Source: Littorina saxatilis
Taxonomy: Eukaryota; Mollusca; Gastropoda; Littorinimorpha; Littorinidae
Length of the DNA stretch: 64,000 nucleotides
Assembly (NCBI RefSeq): GCF_037325665.1
Contig: NC_090261.1
Coordinates: 1,941,490 to 2,005,489 of the forward strand
Reading direction: 5' to 3'
A model generated the notes under the pieces. The model made no database searches and was not told the origin of the DNA. It worked only from the letters and a program-made list of their open reading frames with translations. The translations under genes and the position numbers were made by a program. Positions 50,901 to 61,730 of the stretch are shown one piece after another. Position 1 is the first letter of the stretch; each line of letters opens with the position of its first letter.

Positions 50901-53900
50901 ACCTTGGAAACCAGTGAAATAAATGTTACTTTATGAAACATGGATAATGGAACACATTGCTGGTGTCACAAAGTGGAGCCTGTAATACCAAACACTTCCT
51001 GTAACTTGTATAAGCTGAGAGGAAGAAAGGATTAAAATGAAGATGCAAATATCATCCTCACTCCCTCACTCACAGGAAGTAAGATCGGGAGTGTTTCTAT
51101 TTTCTGGTTAGAAGGGGTATAGGGGTCCCTGATATGGTGAAACCCTTTTATGATCTGTTTCAATTCAGAGATATTTTGTCCATGAAAAATCAATTGGCTG
51201 CTATCAAGACAACAGCTGACAAGCATTTGCTTTTTGGCAAACTGGTGCTGGTAAAGTGTTTCCTCCGTCTCGACATGCCTATCCTACCCATCTCCCTGGC
51301 TCTTGGCCAAAAGATCACTCGCACATTTCCAACTCCCTGTTTCCTCCATCCCTGTCTTCCTATCTCTTGCTTGGTTTCTCTTGCTTGGTTTCTCTTCACA
51401 TAACATTCCCCTCTCTCTGCCACCTCTCTTCAGCCCTACTTCTCTGCCACCTCTCTTCAGCCCTACTTCTCTGCCACCTCTCTTCAGCCCTACTGATCAA
51501 TTTAAATCGCTGGGGATTTAGCATCATTGTTAAAATATCTCAAACAGCCAAAGAAAAAAGCAGGCATCAATGTTTAAGCCGCTGTAGTATGAGTGCGTGC
51601 TATGGTCACGATCCCAGCGATTGCCTGCCGCCCACAGAACGGTGGTGTTGCACAAAGACCCCTCGTTATGGGCTCTGCCTTAACTCCCCCCTCAGGCCGG
51701 GATTAAGAGCCAGCTATGATCCATTTCTCTCTATCTCTGTCCCCCTGTCTGATCATCGCCTGATGGCGGCAATGTGAGGGGGGCCACAAAAGGGGGTTGT
51801 CTCTCTTGGTGCGTGTGGACCCAACGTAGCACCACGATTGACGTGATAAGGGATTGCGACGGGAGACGAATGACGTGATTGACTTGTCCCACTAATCAAA
51901 TAACATCTCCAGGATAACTCTACACGCACTGCTTTTTGTGTTTTGTTTTGGTGTTATGCTGACCCAGGAAAACAGCGTTTAAACAGCTGATCCCTTCCTT
52001 CCTCTTAACCCTATTTCTGACTATCATTCAGTAACTTTTTCCTTTAAAAATGCAGCATCAGGCTATATAACTGATGCTGCAATGTATGATAATGACATGC
52101 AATGTAAAGCTTGCATCACACCAGACTTGTTTGGCAATATTGCAACATGTCTACTCAGTGCAGTTGGAAATGATGGGCACTCTGACTGTAAACACACCAA
52201 ACCATGCTAATTCCTTGCTCTTTGATCAACGGGCAGAGATGGTCATACAGTGGAACCCCCCTTCAGGACCCTGCTTCCTCCCACTTTTTGTTCATACAGT
52301 GGAACCCCCCTTCAGGACCCTGCTTCCTCCCACTTTTTGTTCATACAGTGGAACCCCCCTTCAGGACCCTGCTTCCTCCCACTTTGTGTTCATACAGTGG
52401 AACCCCCCTTCAGGACCCTGCTTCCTCCCACTTTTTGTTCATACAGTGGAACCCCCCTCAGGACCCTGCTTCCTCCCACTTTTTGTTCATACAGTGGAAC
52501 CCCCCCTTCAGGACCCTGCTTCCTCCCACTTTTTGTTCATACAGTGGAACCCCCCCTTCAGGACCCTGCTTCCTCCCACTTTTTGTTCATACAGTGGAAC
52601 CCCCCTTCAGGACCCTGCTTCCTCCCACTTTTTGTTCATAATCTCCCAATTGTAAGACCCCCTGCTATGTAAAACCGGATTTTCTTTTCTTTTTTTTCTT
52701 AGGTTTTAAAACGGGGGTTCCACTATATCTGTGAAGTGTTGACAAAAAGGCGAAAGAACTCACACAGAATGTGTTTCTCCCTGGCCTCGTGGATGTCTTC
52801 AGGGTGCAGCATGGAGTACCACGACTTCTGGCAGATCTCCTCTGTGGAGAGTCCCAGGTGGTACTCCGCCCTGCAACCATACAATGACACACAGGTAAAC
52901 ATATAATCTGCACTGTGTCACAGTTGTCACACTGTCATATGTTGCAATAAAAGTGATGAAAATGTTCAATGCTTTGTGAGATGTGGAATGAAAGAGGACC
53001 GGCACAACTGAGATCTTAAGGCTAACATGCATCAAAGTAGGACTAAGTAAATAAATGACAAATTATTTATATGAATTTCAAAGCTGTTCGTACAAAAAGT
53101 TGTTGAAAATAAAAATAAGATTAGGCGGAACAGAAGTTGGGATAAGGGAAGGTGAAATTGCTAAAAAAACTGCTCTGTTTGTGTTAGCGTGTGTGCCTAA
53201 ATGCATGCTTGTGTGTATGTGTGTGCACGTCAGTGCATGTGTGTGCGCGCATTTGTGTGTGCAACACTTACGTCTTGGTGACCTCGAGGAAGGTCATGTC
53301 GAGTTGGTGCACGGTCTTGAAGACCATGGTGTTGCTCTGAATCAGGTTCTCCTTCAGCTCGGGGGTGATGAGCGGGGAGCACGTCGCCATGAACACGTAC
53401 TTCTGTTGCTGCTGCTGCTGCTGTTGTTGTTGCTGCGGCTCTGTGACGTCGGCGTTGGGGTCCGAAAGAGGAACAAAATGACCCCGAACATGCATCACCT
53501 GCAACCACACAGGTCATATGCACATGACAGGTCACAGCATAATAATTTGATTAAATAGAGAATAAAGAATCAAGCATGTCAACTACATTGATTATTACTA
53601 AGGTTGTTTCATTGGCAGGGTCCTGCAAAAAAAGAATGGATTTAAAAGCTAAGATGAATGCTGAAATGCATTCACCGTTTCTTCGTTGGCAATCATTTTT
53701 TATTTATTTATTTATTCAATGTCTGAAGCAACTGCTGTCAATGCTCCGGCAAAGAGCAAATACACCTTGAAGATTGCTCGAGCATTGTTTTCTTTGTTGT
53801 TTTCCCCTCTTTCTTTCCTAATTGATTATCTTTTTTTGTTTTCAGTTGCAATATTTTCGCAGCAGAATGAGACAAAGAAATCAGAGAACTTGAGAATAAG

Positions 53901-56900
53901 GCGAGGCGACATTGCTAAACATAAAAAGCGATCTGAAGCACTAGAAATGTCACGGGTAACAACACGCAGAGGGTGTGATTCTATTGTCCTTTCTTCTTCC
54001 ACCCCGATTCACAACCCCCCTCCCCCCTCCCCAGACAGAAAGCTGTGCCACTGTGTCTGCAGGGAGGGAGCAGCCGCCGAGCCCTAACAAGAGTTAATTA
54101 CAATTTCCACATGCTATCAGGGGCGATTATTCACATGCACGGCCTTCAGCTTACAGTATCAACCTTTCCCCAATCAAGCGCTAAACCCATTTCCTGCCTT
54201 GAATTGAAAGATGACAAAATGAAGGGAAAAAATCAGCAGAAATTTCTCAACACAGCCAAAAAACGTTATTATGTTTCCAATTTACAGATATGGAGAGTTT
54301 TTTTCCATCTTCACTTTTTGCTAGCTGTTCTCTTTGCTGTTCTTTATGACCGAGAAAAACGTTGAGTTGTGTATTGTAGTGTGCAATGACGACACAAACA
54401 ACGGCGTGGAGAATTGACTCTGAACAATAACCGTCTTCAACCCCCATTAAGCAGGCAGCTTAACCATACTTAATGACACCAGGAAACGCTTTTACAGCTG
54501 GGCCAAAAACGCCGCTCTAATCGCTTCTTCACGCCCTGAGGAAACGGACAAAAACGCCTCACTCGGAACATGCCCGTTTTTCTGCAAAGATGTTGAGAAT
54601 TTTGACAATTAATTGTTTTTGTTGTTTTGTCCTTTGATCAGCCAGCTTGCAAAAGCGTGACATTTATCGGAATTGGAGACAGGGGAGGGGGGTTGTTGAG
54701 GGGACAGGGGGTGGAGGAGAGGGAGGGAGGGAGGGAGGGTGACGCCAGCAAGGAGGAGGGGGAGGGGGGGGGGGGGGAAGGAGGAGGAAGCTTCATTAGC
54801 ATCACAGTCGCTGTCTTCAAGCACTCAGAGATGTTTAAAAAAAAAGATTTAAAGCAAAGGGCGGCTGTCTGAGGAGCACAGTGGAAAGAGGGGATGGGGT
54901 TGGGGTTTCTCAAAGCTGAGGAGGCAAAGAGGGAACAGGGGGAACTACTGAGTGATACAGGACATGCCTCTGAATGAACGTCTCTCCATAGCACCACAGG
55001 CAGAGATCAACCATGGACTTGGGAAGAATAAGGATCAAAGTGAAGAGACGTTAACAGGGCGCCCTGCCCCATGCAGCGTTAACCTCCAGCACAGGGAACA
55101 AGGAAGTGTAGGGATGGAGATGTTAACAGGGAGCCCTGCCCAGTGCAGTGTTAACCTCCAGCAGAGAAAAGAAGGAAGTGTAGGGATGGAGACATTAACA
55201 GGGCGCCCTGCTGAGTGCAGCGTCATCATTCACTTGTCCATTTCTTATGATCCTCAAGTCAACTACACTGGTACCTGCCATGTGTGGTCCCCGTGACAGG
55301 ACACCTCACGAAAGGACACCTCCTGTTGTCCACTGCTCTACTGATCTCTACCAAAATATACCTGTCATGACAGGCCACCTTAATTGCAATGTAGGGACAC
55401 TTTTGCCTGATAGCCAAGGGTGGCCCTTGATGGCAGGTACCACTATACATTGTCAGCAAGAGACAAGCCCACAGACACCTCCTCCCCTCTCTCCCTCACT
55501 CCATCTCTTTGTCTAGAGACAAGCCAACAGACACCTCCTCCCCTCTCTCCCTCACTCCATCTCTTTGTCTAGAGACAAGCCAACAGACACCTCCTCCCCT
55601 CTCTCCCTCACTCCATCTCTTTGTCTCATGAAGTGAGGGGGAGAATTGCGGGCAGGTACGGGGAGAGGGCAGAGAACACAGACCATAAATCCTGGCCCCC
55701 TGTCACATGGGGGAGGGGAAAAACCAACAGAGATTTAAAAGACTGACACACTCACTGCCTGTGAATGCTGTAGTTTCAATGCAATCATTCTCCCCGTATG
55801 CCTCATACATTTTTAATCAAGCCAGTTTTACTCTTTATTTCCTGAGCAATAAAACCTCACACATTACTAATTAATCTCTCAGGAATTCTCTCTTTTCTCA
55901 GTCACTACCTTGACTTTCAAAACTGCAAGCATCATGGGAAATAATGGTTAGCCTGTTCTTTTGTTATCCGCTTTCCCCGTATTCATTTTTTAGCCCCGGG
56001 GCTGCGTTTTGTGCTATTACAATTCAACCAAATGAGTGTATGAAGGGATAAGTTGGGGACCCTGAAGAAGGAGGTGGGGCAACAGAAAGGCAAGAATATG
56101 TTTGAAGCATATTAACACCCATATCACTTTTTTTTTTTAAATGAACACCTGGTATTTTAGCCAGTAAGAGACTAAAATACCAGGTGTTCATTTAAAAAAA
56201 AAGAAGTCATCATGGGAAAGCACCTCAAGTAGAGATGGAAGCCCAAGCTATGCTAACTTAATATTTCTAGCGTCTATTTGGGACATGGACATGACAGACA
56301 TAACCTGGTTATATGCTAGGCCAAGGTTTACCCAGCTGCAGGTATATATAGTTGCTATCATTGAGTAAAGCTCTGCACTCGCTCAAACGAGCAGTACGAA
56401 CAAAGAACATAAGTGTCCCAGTAATGGCGAAACTCTTTGATACACTAGTTGCACCTATTCTGACCTTTGGCTCTGAAATTTGGCTCCCTTACTGCAAAGA
56501 TATAAACCTAAAGGACACGCAGAACCTTGAGAATAATGTCCTTGAAAAATGTATAACGACTGTCCTTCCGCATGAAAACGTACACATGAAATTCTGCAAG
56601 CAACTTTTAGGAGTACACAGAAAATCAATGAATTTCCCAGTACTGGCTGAATTGGGCAGATTTCCGATCAGCACAAAAATATTGGGACAGATCATATCAT
56701 TTTGGTTACACATCATGGAATCTGACCAACATGGGCTTCTTAGGCAAACTTACTCAAGCCTTCTCTCACAAGAAAATAAAGAGGAAAATAAATGGCTCTT
56801 ATTTGTTCGCGAGTTCCTGACTTCCTCAGGCTTCAAACACGTGTGGCAAAACCAAAGCACAATACACCCGGCAAGACTGAAACACGCGCTAACAAAACAT

Positions 56901-58750
56901 GTAGAAACTCAATATTTGTCAGGCTCTGGAGGACAAAAAAAAGAAGGAAACTCATCCAAACTACAGTTTTACAAGGGAGTGTCACACGACTACTCTCTAC
57001 AACTCTATCTTTTGCTAACACAAGAACACAGACAGGCTATGAGCAAACTACGTATAAGTGCCCATGACTTAGAAATCGAAAAGGGCAGATACACGGGAAC
57101 ACCAAGGGAGGAAAGACTATGCAGAAACTGTGGAGTGGTGGAGGATGAACTTCACTTCCTTGATTCGTGTACAATGTATGCTCATCTCAGGCAACAGTTA
57201 TTACTGAATACTTCCACCGGCAGTGATGAAATAAGAGTCAGTTCTTTGTTTACTGACAGCGACATCCAAAGGCAATTGGCAAAATATGTGTACGATTGTT
57301 TTCAACTACGCAGATGCAATGCGTCTTCCAACTGTCCTCAATAACTTATGCTCATCTTCAGGTCCTCTTTGTTCACCCTGTTCCACTTGGTTTTGTATTT
57401 CATGTATGTTATGTTATATTGCTGGTTTTTTTTGTACTTATGTATCTTGTATGTAGGTCAAGGGCATGACTCAGCACATTTCTTTAGGGTTAAAAAGCAA
57501 GAGCTGGTGATGATAAGCATGAAATCAGCAGTGTTAACCCCGTGACACTGACAGATGAGGGGATGGCATGGGGGGGGGGGGGGGGACAATAAAGGATGAG
57601 CTGACAGACCGCTGACACCATAACTGTCGTACCTATCCCTCCACACCTGTGTATGGCAGCCTGGCGCTACCAAAAGTCATTATTTTCCCTGTGTGTGTGG
57701 GGGGGGGGGGGGGGGGCTGCTGTCAGCCATCTTGAGGCAGACTAGGGCAACCACTCTTCACTCACAGACCTGGGTTGTGTAAGAATGAAGTAGGACACAC
57801 AGTGGTGACAACTAGGTTACAAGCACACATATAGCAGTGTTGTACCCAGGCTCAGAGGACAATAGGTCAGTTGGACCTGGATTAAAACTAAGTATGCACT
57901 GACTGAAAAAAAAAAAAAAAAAAAAAAGTATGCACTGACTGTACACTGTACCCATTGGTCCAAATGTCCTGGCTTTGTGGGAAAACTGATGGTCAGAAGA
58001 CAAAAAAATTGCACAGTTGACCGGCCAGAGGTCAGAGCAATGCGTCAGATCAAAAAAGTATGTCATTGCCTGAAGCCTGAGAATGAACTGTATACTGACT
58101 ACTGTACCTAAAGCGAAAAAGAGCAGCTGGAAAATTTTTTTTGACAAAATCCCATCAGTCCGCCAAAACTGGCCCCAGCTGTGAGGTGTGGATTGGATTT
58201 GACAAAATGATGTGGGTCAAACAAATACCCTGGTGCCAATCAAACTTAGCTAAGTGTTCATGTTAAAATGCCAAATCTTGACATGGTCTTTTGCATGGGC
58301 GTCAGTATATTGATTGAATCGGCCTCAATTCAGCAATTTATTCTTCAGCATCAGAGCATTAGACTACATGAACATTGAATATGATGTGAGAAACAAAGGG
58401 AAGTAAGCGCTCTACGACAAGTCATATCAAGTGAGAGTAATGCCAAATTAACCAATCTCCTGGCACCTGAGAAAATAACAAGCATCGAAACGAACAAGCA
58501 ACTTTCATACTAAAAACCCATGAAGATGAGCCTACCAGATGATTATTACTGAAATTGAGCAGCTTACCTTGACGTCGCCAAAGCCGGCCTGACGTTTGAG
58601 AGTACGCGACATGTTCATGCGGCAGAAGAACGCCACGTCCCGCGTGACGTCCAGTTCTGCACCGCCCGCCAGCAACTGTGCCTGCACAGTGCCGTGGTCG
58701 CGCTTGTCCACTATGTCGTACAGACTGTCACCCTGAGTCTTCATGTCCAC
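47927..58750 (-). CDS. NPAS4: NPAS4/dysfusion-type bHLH-PAS transcription factor, 3' part
   Basis: Minus-strand exons in order: 58750-58568, 53498-53272, 52870-52764, 50749-50593, 50097-48350 and probably 47955-47927; together 2451 nt, 816 residues plus stop, all junctions GT-AG and in frame. The first encodes the end of PAS-A (GDSLYDIVDKRDHGTVQAQL ... FFCRMNMSRTLKRQAGFGDV), close to NPAS4/dysfusion. The next three carry PAS-B (KSWYSMLHPEDIHEAREKHI; MGCMMTVRMLSAEGQTLWVN). The large exon is a Pro/Ser-rich activation region with SUMO-type motifs VKSE, IKRE, IKQE and VKED, an acidic-hydrophobic block DIDQFFDLL and an LDKLLLSMAS end. Known relatives dimerise with ARNT/Tango in the nucleus; NPAS4 is neuronal-activity induced and fly dysfusion acts in tracheal fusion and leg joints. 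The bHLH exons lie beyond the right edge. An 11-glutamine run sits between the PAS domains (window residues 83-93). Confidence 0.85.
50193..50402. repeat. 16-bp array, about 13 copies
   Basis: The unit is GGGGTTACACTAGCTG, with GGATGTTACACTAGCT variants in the middle and CCGGGGGT variants at the right, arranged as blocks. It lies in the short intron between the PAS-B end and the large exon of the NPAS4-type gene. Confidence 0.93.
50884..52245. other. Intron of the NPAS4-type gene, mostly unique sequence
   Basis: A 29-bp block (CTCTGCCACCTCTCTTCAGC...) is repeated about three times at 51415-51490. The stretch 51540-51910 looks unique, moderately GC-rich and free of repeats, and could be regulatory. 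No gene is seen. Confidence 0.4.
52246..52727. mobile_element. MITE with its left terminal repeat expanded to 8 copies
   Basis: The left end reads TACAGTGGAACCCCCCTTCA and the right end, inverted, is GGGGGTTCCACTATA. Between 52246 and 52640 the left-end segment is repeated in 50-bp units (also containing CCCTGCTTCCTCCCACTTTT), eight times in all, with small changes in C number. The right part is single copy. It lies 37 bp beyond an exon of the NPAS4-type gene. Confidence 0.7.
53559..55040. other. Left part of the 5.1-kb intron of the NPAS4-type gene
   Basis: Mostly unique sequence with a purine-rich G-run block at 54675-54785. The region 54060-54560 is free of recognised repeats and has a TTAATTA homeodomain-type core at 54094-54100; ATTAGCAT, an octamer-type POU motif, lies at about 54796. 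These may be regulatory but nothing can be proven by eye. Confidence 0.35.
55041..55220. repeat. 69-bp array, about 2.5 copies
   Basis: The unit contains GTTAACAGGG and CAGTGCAGTGTTAACCTCCA-like blocks and ends GGAAGTGTAGGGATGGAGA. A 23-codon period leaves a short frame open across it. Confidence 0.85.
55264..55448. mobile_element. Short MITE
   Basis: TACACTGGTACCTGCCATG at the left is matched by inverted TGGCAGGTACCACTATA at the right. The interior has GGACACCT phrases shared in style with 19658-21039. Confidence 0.6.
55453..55626. repeat. 59-bp array, 3 copies
   Basis: The unit begins AGAGACAAGCCAACAGACAC and ends CATCTCTTTGTCT. Copies are nearly identical. Confidence 0.88.
55627..56129. 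other. Intron of the NPAS4-type gene, unique-looking
   Basis: AT-rich sequence without recognised repeats, including ACTAATTAATCTC near 55867. A possible regulatory stretch; no gene is seen. Confidence 0.35.
56130..56202. repeat. Perfect 31-bp inverted repeat with 11-base loop
   Basis: The left stem ends AAATGAACACCTGGTATTTT-AG at 56160 and the right stem starts at 56172 with its exact complement. The loop is CCAGTAAGAGA. The stem is closed by T and A runs. It may be a small palindromic MITE or a hairpin-forming RNA segment. Confidence 0.85.
56350..57460 (+). mobile_element. 5'-truncated LINE with intact C-terminal frame
   Basis: The frame 56352-57344 (330 codons, no ATG, a TAG directly before it) reads like the region after the reverse-transcriptase core in LINE ORF2 proteins. 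PVMAKLFDTLVAPILTFGSE near its start is the usual end-of-RT phrase, and a late CRNCGVVEDELHFLDSCTMY has the Cys/His pattern found near the C-terminus of such proteins. The frame has no internal stop, so the insertion is fairly young. About 115 bp of 3' UTR follows. It is antisense to the NPAS4-type gene, in its largest in-window intron. Confidence 0.8.
57461..58567. other. Intron of the NPAS4-type gene
   Basis: Contains G runs of 16 (57570-57585) and 18 (57699-57716), and a poly-A run at 57906-57926 flanked by two copies of AAGTATGCACTGACTG, which suggests a small duplication. No gene is seen. Confidence 0.5.
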
Positions 58751-58877
58751 CTGCACAATAAACAATATTGTATTGCCTACAGTTCCCTTAGTCACAATCA
58801 AGAATACACAAAACTGTATATATGTTGCCGACAGTTCCCTCGTCAATCTAAACACAGTCACAATAGAGAATACACCA

Positions 58878-59183
58878 TACAGTGGACCCTATATCTTTTA
58901 AGATCTATACAAATCTAAGAAAATCAGGTCCTAAAAAGGAGGGAATCTTAAAATTGGGGTAAAGTTCCAGAAGTTATGAACACAAAGTCTGAGAAAACTG
59001 GGTCTTATATGTTATACTCTTACTTTCTCCCAAGCGCAAGACAAATTCTTCTATGAAAATTGAAGCCAATAAAATTTGAGTTGAGTTGAGTTGAGTTGAG
59101 TTGAGGTAGGGAGTCTTGAATGGGAGGGTGTTAAAGGGTAGGGAGTCTTGAATGGGAGGGTGTTAAAGGGGGTGTTCCACTGT
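58878..59183. mobile_element. MITE with TACAGTGGACC ends
   Basis: TACAGTGGACCCTATATCTT at the left is mirrored by GGGGGTGTTCCACTGT at the right. The interior holds a (GAGTT)n run and a 37-bp duplication (GGTAGGGAGTCTTGAATGGG...). It is related in its ends to the element at 52246-52727. Confidence 0.6.
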
Positions 59184-59461
59184 CTTGTATTGCCACAAAC
59201 TCAGCACCACCCCATCAACTCATTCATCCCTGGAAGCTGAACAGCAAGACATACAATTCCATCTCAGGCTTAAGATAATGAAATTGTTGTACAAGAAAAC
59301 CCGATTAAAAACTAAAAGTACGATGATGTACAAATGTCTCATCAGCCTGTGCCTAGGTGAGAGCATTGTGTTTTTGTCACCGAGTCCCGTTTATCACCTG
59401 CAGGAAGCCTGGCTTTGCCTTGACCATTTTCCTCTCCATTAGCGGGCATTCAATAGACATC

Positions 59462-61264
59462 CAGGGATGTTGCCACAAATTCATACCTATAGGACAAATG
59501 TCCTGAGCTCTTCGGCATCAATAGGACATTTGACTGCTTTCAGACATTTTAATAGGACATTATAATTTTGTGCAAAACACAAAATCATGTGCACACACAC
59601 ATATCAGTATATGCACCAACATTGTGTGCGTATATTGTTTTATTACTTTTGTTTCAAACAGGACACACACAAAAAAGAAACAAACAAACTAAAAAGCAAC
59701 CAAAATCTTCAGCACTCTTACTTTGATTGGCACACAAACTGCATGATTTCCTGACAGAGCTTTTGCTTGACATTCGACAAAACAGTTTGCCTATATAGAT
59801 GGTCTCTTTGCTGTCAAATTCTAACCAACCAGTACATGGTAAGCCATGAATAGTTAACCTTATTAAAAAAAACGTCAAGTCACGAAACTTTACTTTCCGT
59901 GATTGTGAAGGTTTCAGCGGCGACACTGTCATTGGCACTGTCATTTTCCAGAATGATGCTATTGCTAGCCCAGACCTGTTTACCCCTAAAACATTGCATG
60001 TGTATTTTCTGGGAGCAAAATGAGGCAAATGTGTAGTTTTGTAATTGAATGTGTAGAATTTCTCGTCGACCTATCACAACAACAAGAACAATGATTGCTA
60101 CTTTTTACCACATGTATTGATTGACTGACGGAAAAATGGGAATTGCAGACAGTGCAATGAGCATGATGTTTTCCTTTCCGCAAAGACAAGGCATGGGTAG
60201 TCCTGATGATATTTTGGCAGAAAGACTTGGTTCGGCGCATTGCTCGTCTTTTTCTTTTTGGTCGGTGGCCTTTCGGAGTCATTTTCTTCACAGTTCTCAT
60301 CTTCACTTTCGTGTGCTCTGCGTTCAGCCATTGTGTCGAAACGCCCGCATGGTTTGGCAGTAACGCTTTCAGTTGTGCCCGGCATTTGCTTGGAGAAGCC
60401 TATTCGGCATTAACAAGCTACAACGCGGCGCCCGTGGGCGCTTTACGCGCTGCACGCAGCAAACGACTGCTGGCCGAAAACATGGATTGGAAAATGGATC
60501 GGTCAAGGGAGATGAAGAAAATTACGGATTGTGATATGCGTAGCCGAAACAATACCGTTTGCGTGCAGGGACGGGGCGGTGTGAGAGCACAACGGGACAA
60601 GGAACAGGTGTAAAGACGAAAAAGAAAATTATTTTTTTTATTTTTTTTTTTTAAATACCGTTTGCGTAGAAAACGACAGACTTGCGTAGTTGCGTAGTAT
60701 ATTATTCAAATTCGTAGTTTACTACGCTCAATGTGTAGTGTAAACAGGTCTGCTAGCCCGATTTTCCTATGTTCTTGGCCCTAATGTAGCACACGGTGCC
60801 GTTGAAACGCCAAACGTGTTCAGCTTTTGTTGTTCTTTGGCAGGCTTTAGTTTTTTTCAGTGGCATGATTCAGTGCCGTGCGCTTCATCTCTAACCGAAA
60901 GCAAATTAAAGCAGACGCGAGCCTTGGTCAGTTGGAGTTGTCTCCTGTACTCCTAACTTTAGTGTGCTGTAGACGGGTGTACGCAAACGGCTCATACCGC
61001 AAACGGTTCGGAAAACGCAAGATCTGCGCTACACAACTTCAGTGCATCTGAACGCGAGAGCGCTCGGTCGCTTTTTGAAGATTTCTATCAAGAAAGGAAA
61101 ATGTTCAAATAACGCGCTGTCCGAAGGAATGAAGTTTTTATCGGACAATGACCGCGCTCAGTTGAAAACGATAGGACATCTGACCGCCATGTGGCTATGT
61201 AAATCAGACATTTGAACCTTTTAATCGGTCTATGTCCGATGTCCGATGCCTAACGACATCCCTG
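59462..61264 (-). mobile_element. hAT-like DNA transposon, decayed
   Basis: The ends are inverted: CAGGGATGTTGCCACAAATT at the left and, inverted, CAGGGATGTCGTTAGGCATC at the right. GACATC flanks both sides (59456-59461 and 61265-61270). CAGGG ends are typical of hAT elements, although the duplication is 6 bp here, not 8. Subterminal regions share GGACATTTGA-like and TTTTAAT phrases. It carries one broken minus-strand reading frame. Confidence 0.65.
59986..60385 (-). pseudogene. Zinc-finger N-terminus of a hAT-type transposon protein
   Basis: One minus-strand frame gives MAERRAHESEDENCEENDSE, then a basic PPTKKKK and FLPKYHQDYPCLVF. A second frame continues with HCTVCNSHFSVS and, further on, SSNHCS, so the BED/TTF-type finger (C-x2-C ... 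H) is split by a frameshift near 60160. The transposase core that would follow is missing. I recognise the layout, FLPKYxxxYPCL followed by a CxxC finger, from hAT-like proteins common in molluscs. Confidence 0.5.
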
Positions 61265-61340
61265 GACATCAAGTAAGTAGATATGAAACAGGGTACTCTA
61301 TGCATGCATAACATCATCATCAGTTTCACTTACAACTGTC

Positions 61341-61478
61341 TGCGTTGTGTACCCTCTGTATTTCACACCTCGCTAACCACACTGTTGATCTTTCAGCTAT
61401 CAGGAGTGTCTGCGTTGTGTACCCTCTGTATGTCACACCTAACTAACCACACTGTTGATCTTTCAGCTATCAGGAGTC
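61341..61478. repeat. 68-bp tandem duplication
   Basis: Two copies of a block starting GTCTGCGTTGTGTACCCTCT and ending TGATCTTTCAGCTATCAGGA. Confidence 0.85.
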
Positions 61479-61550
61479 TTCTATAACTCTCTTCAGTAAC
61501 TATGGTGATTCCACCTTCCAGTTGGGCCTGGTGATGACATTCTGTGTGAT

Positions 61551-61730
61551 TAAAGACCTATTGATTAGCGAGGGAAATGCAATATCCACTACAGCCCATG
61601 ACGCCAGTGTGTGATTAAAGACCTATTGATTAGCGAGGGAAATGCAATATCCACTCCAGCCCATGACGCCAGTGTGTGATTAAAGACCTATTGATTAGCG
61701 AGGGAAATGCAATATCCACTCCGGCCCATG
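61551..61730. repeat. 63-bp array, 3 copies
   Basis: The unit starts AAAGACCTATTGATTAGCGA and holds the 26-bp unit of the next array (GAAATGCAATATCCACT...CCCATGA), so it looks like the seed from which that array grew. Confidence 0.85.

Noticed and set aside
47927-58750. HIF-alpha, SIM or trachealess as identity of the bHLH-PAS gene
   Set aside because: The PAS-A end FFCRMNMSRTLKRQAGFGDV with MHVRGHF fits the NPAS4/dysfusion group best. No oxygen-dependent degradation motif (LxxLAP) was seen in the large exon.
60206-60613. A 135-codon plus-strand frame
   Set aside because: It is antisense to the zinc-finger remnant of the hAT-like element and shows no domain of its own.
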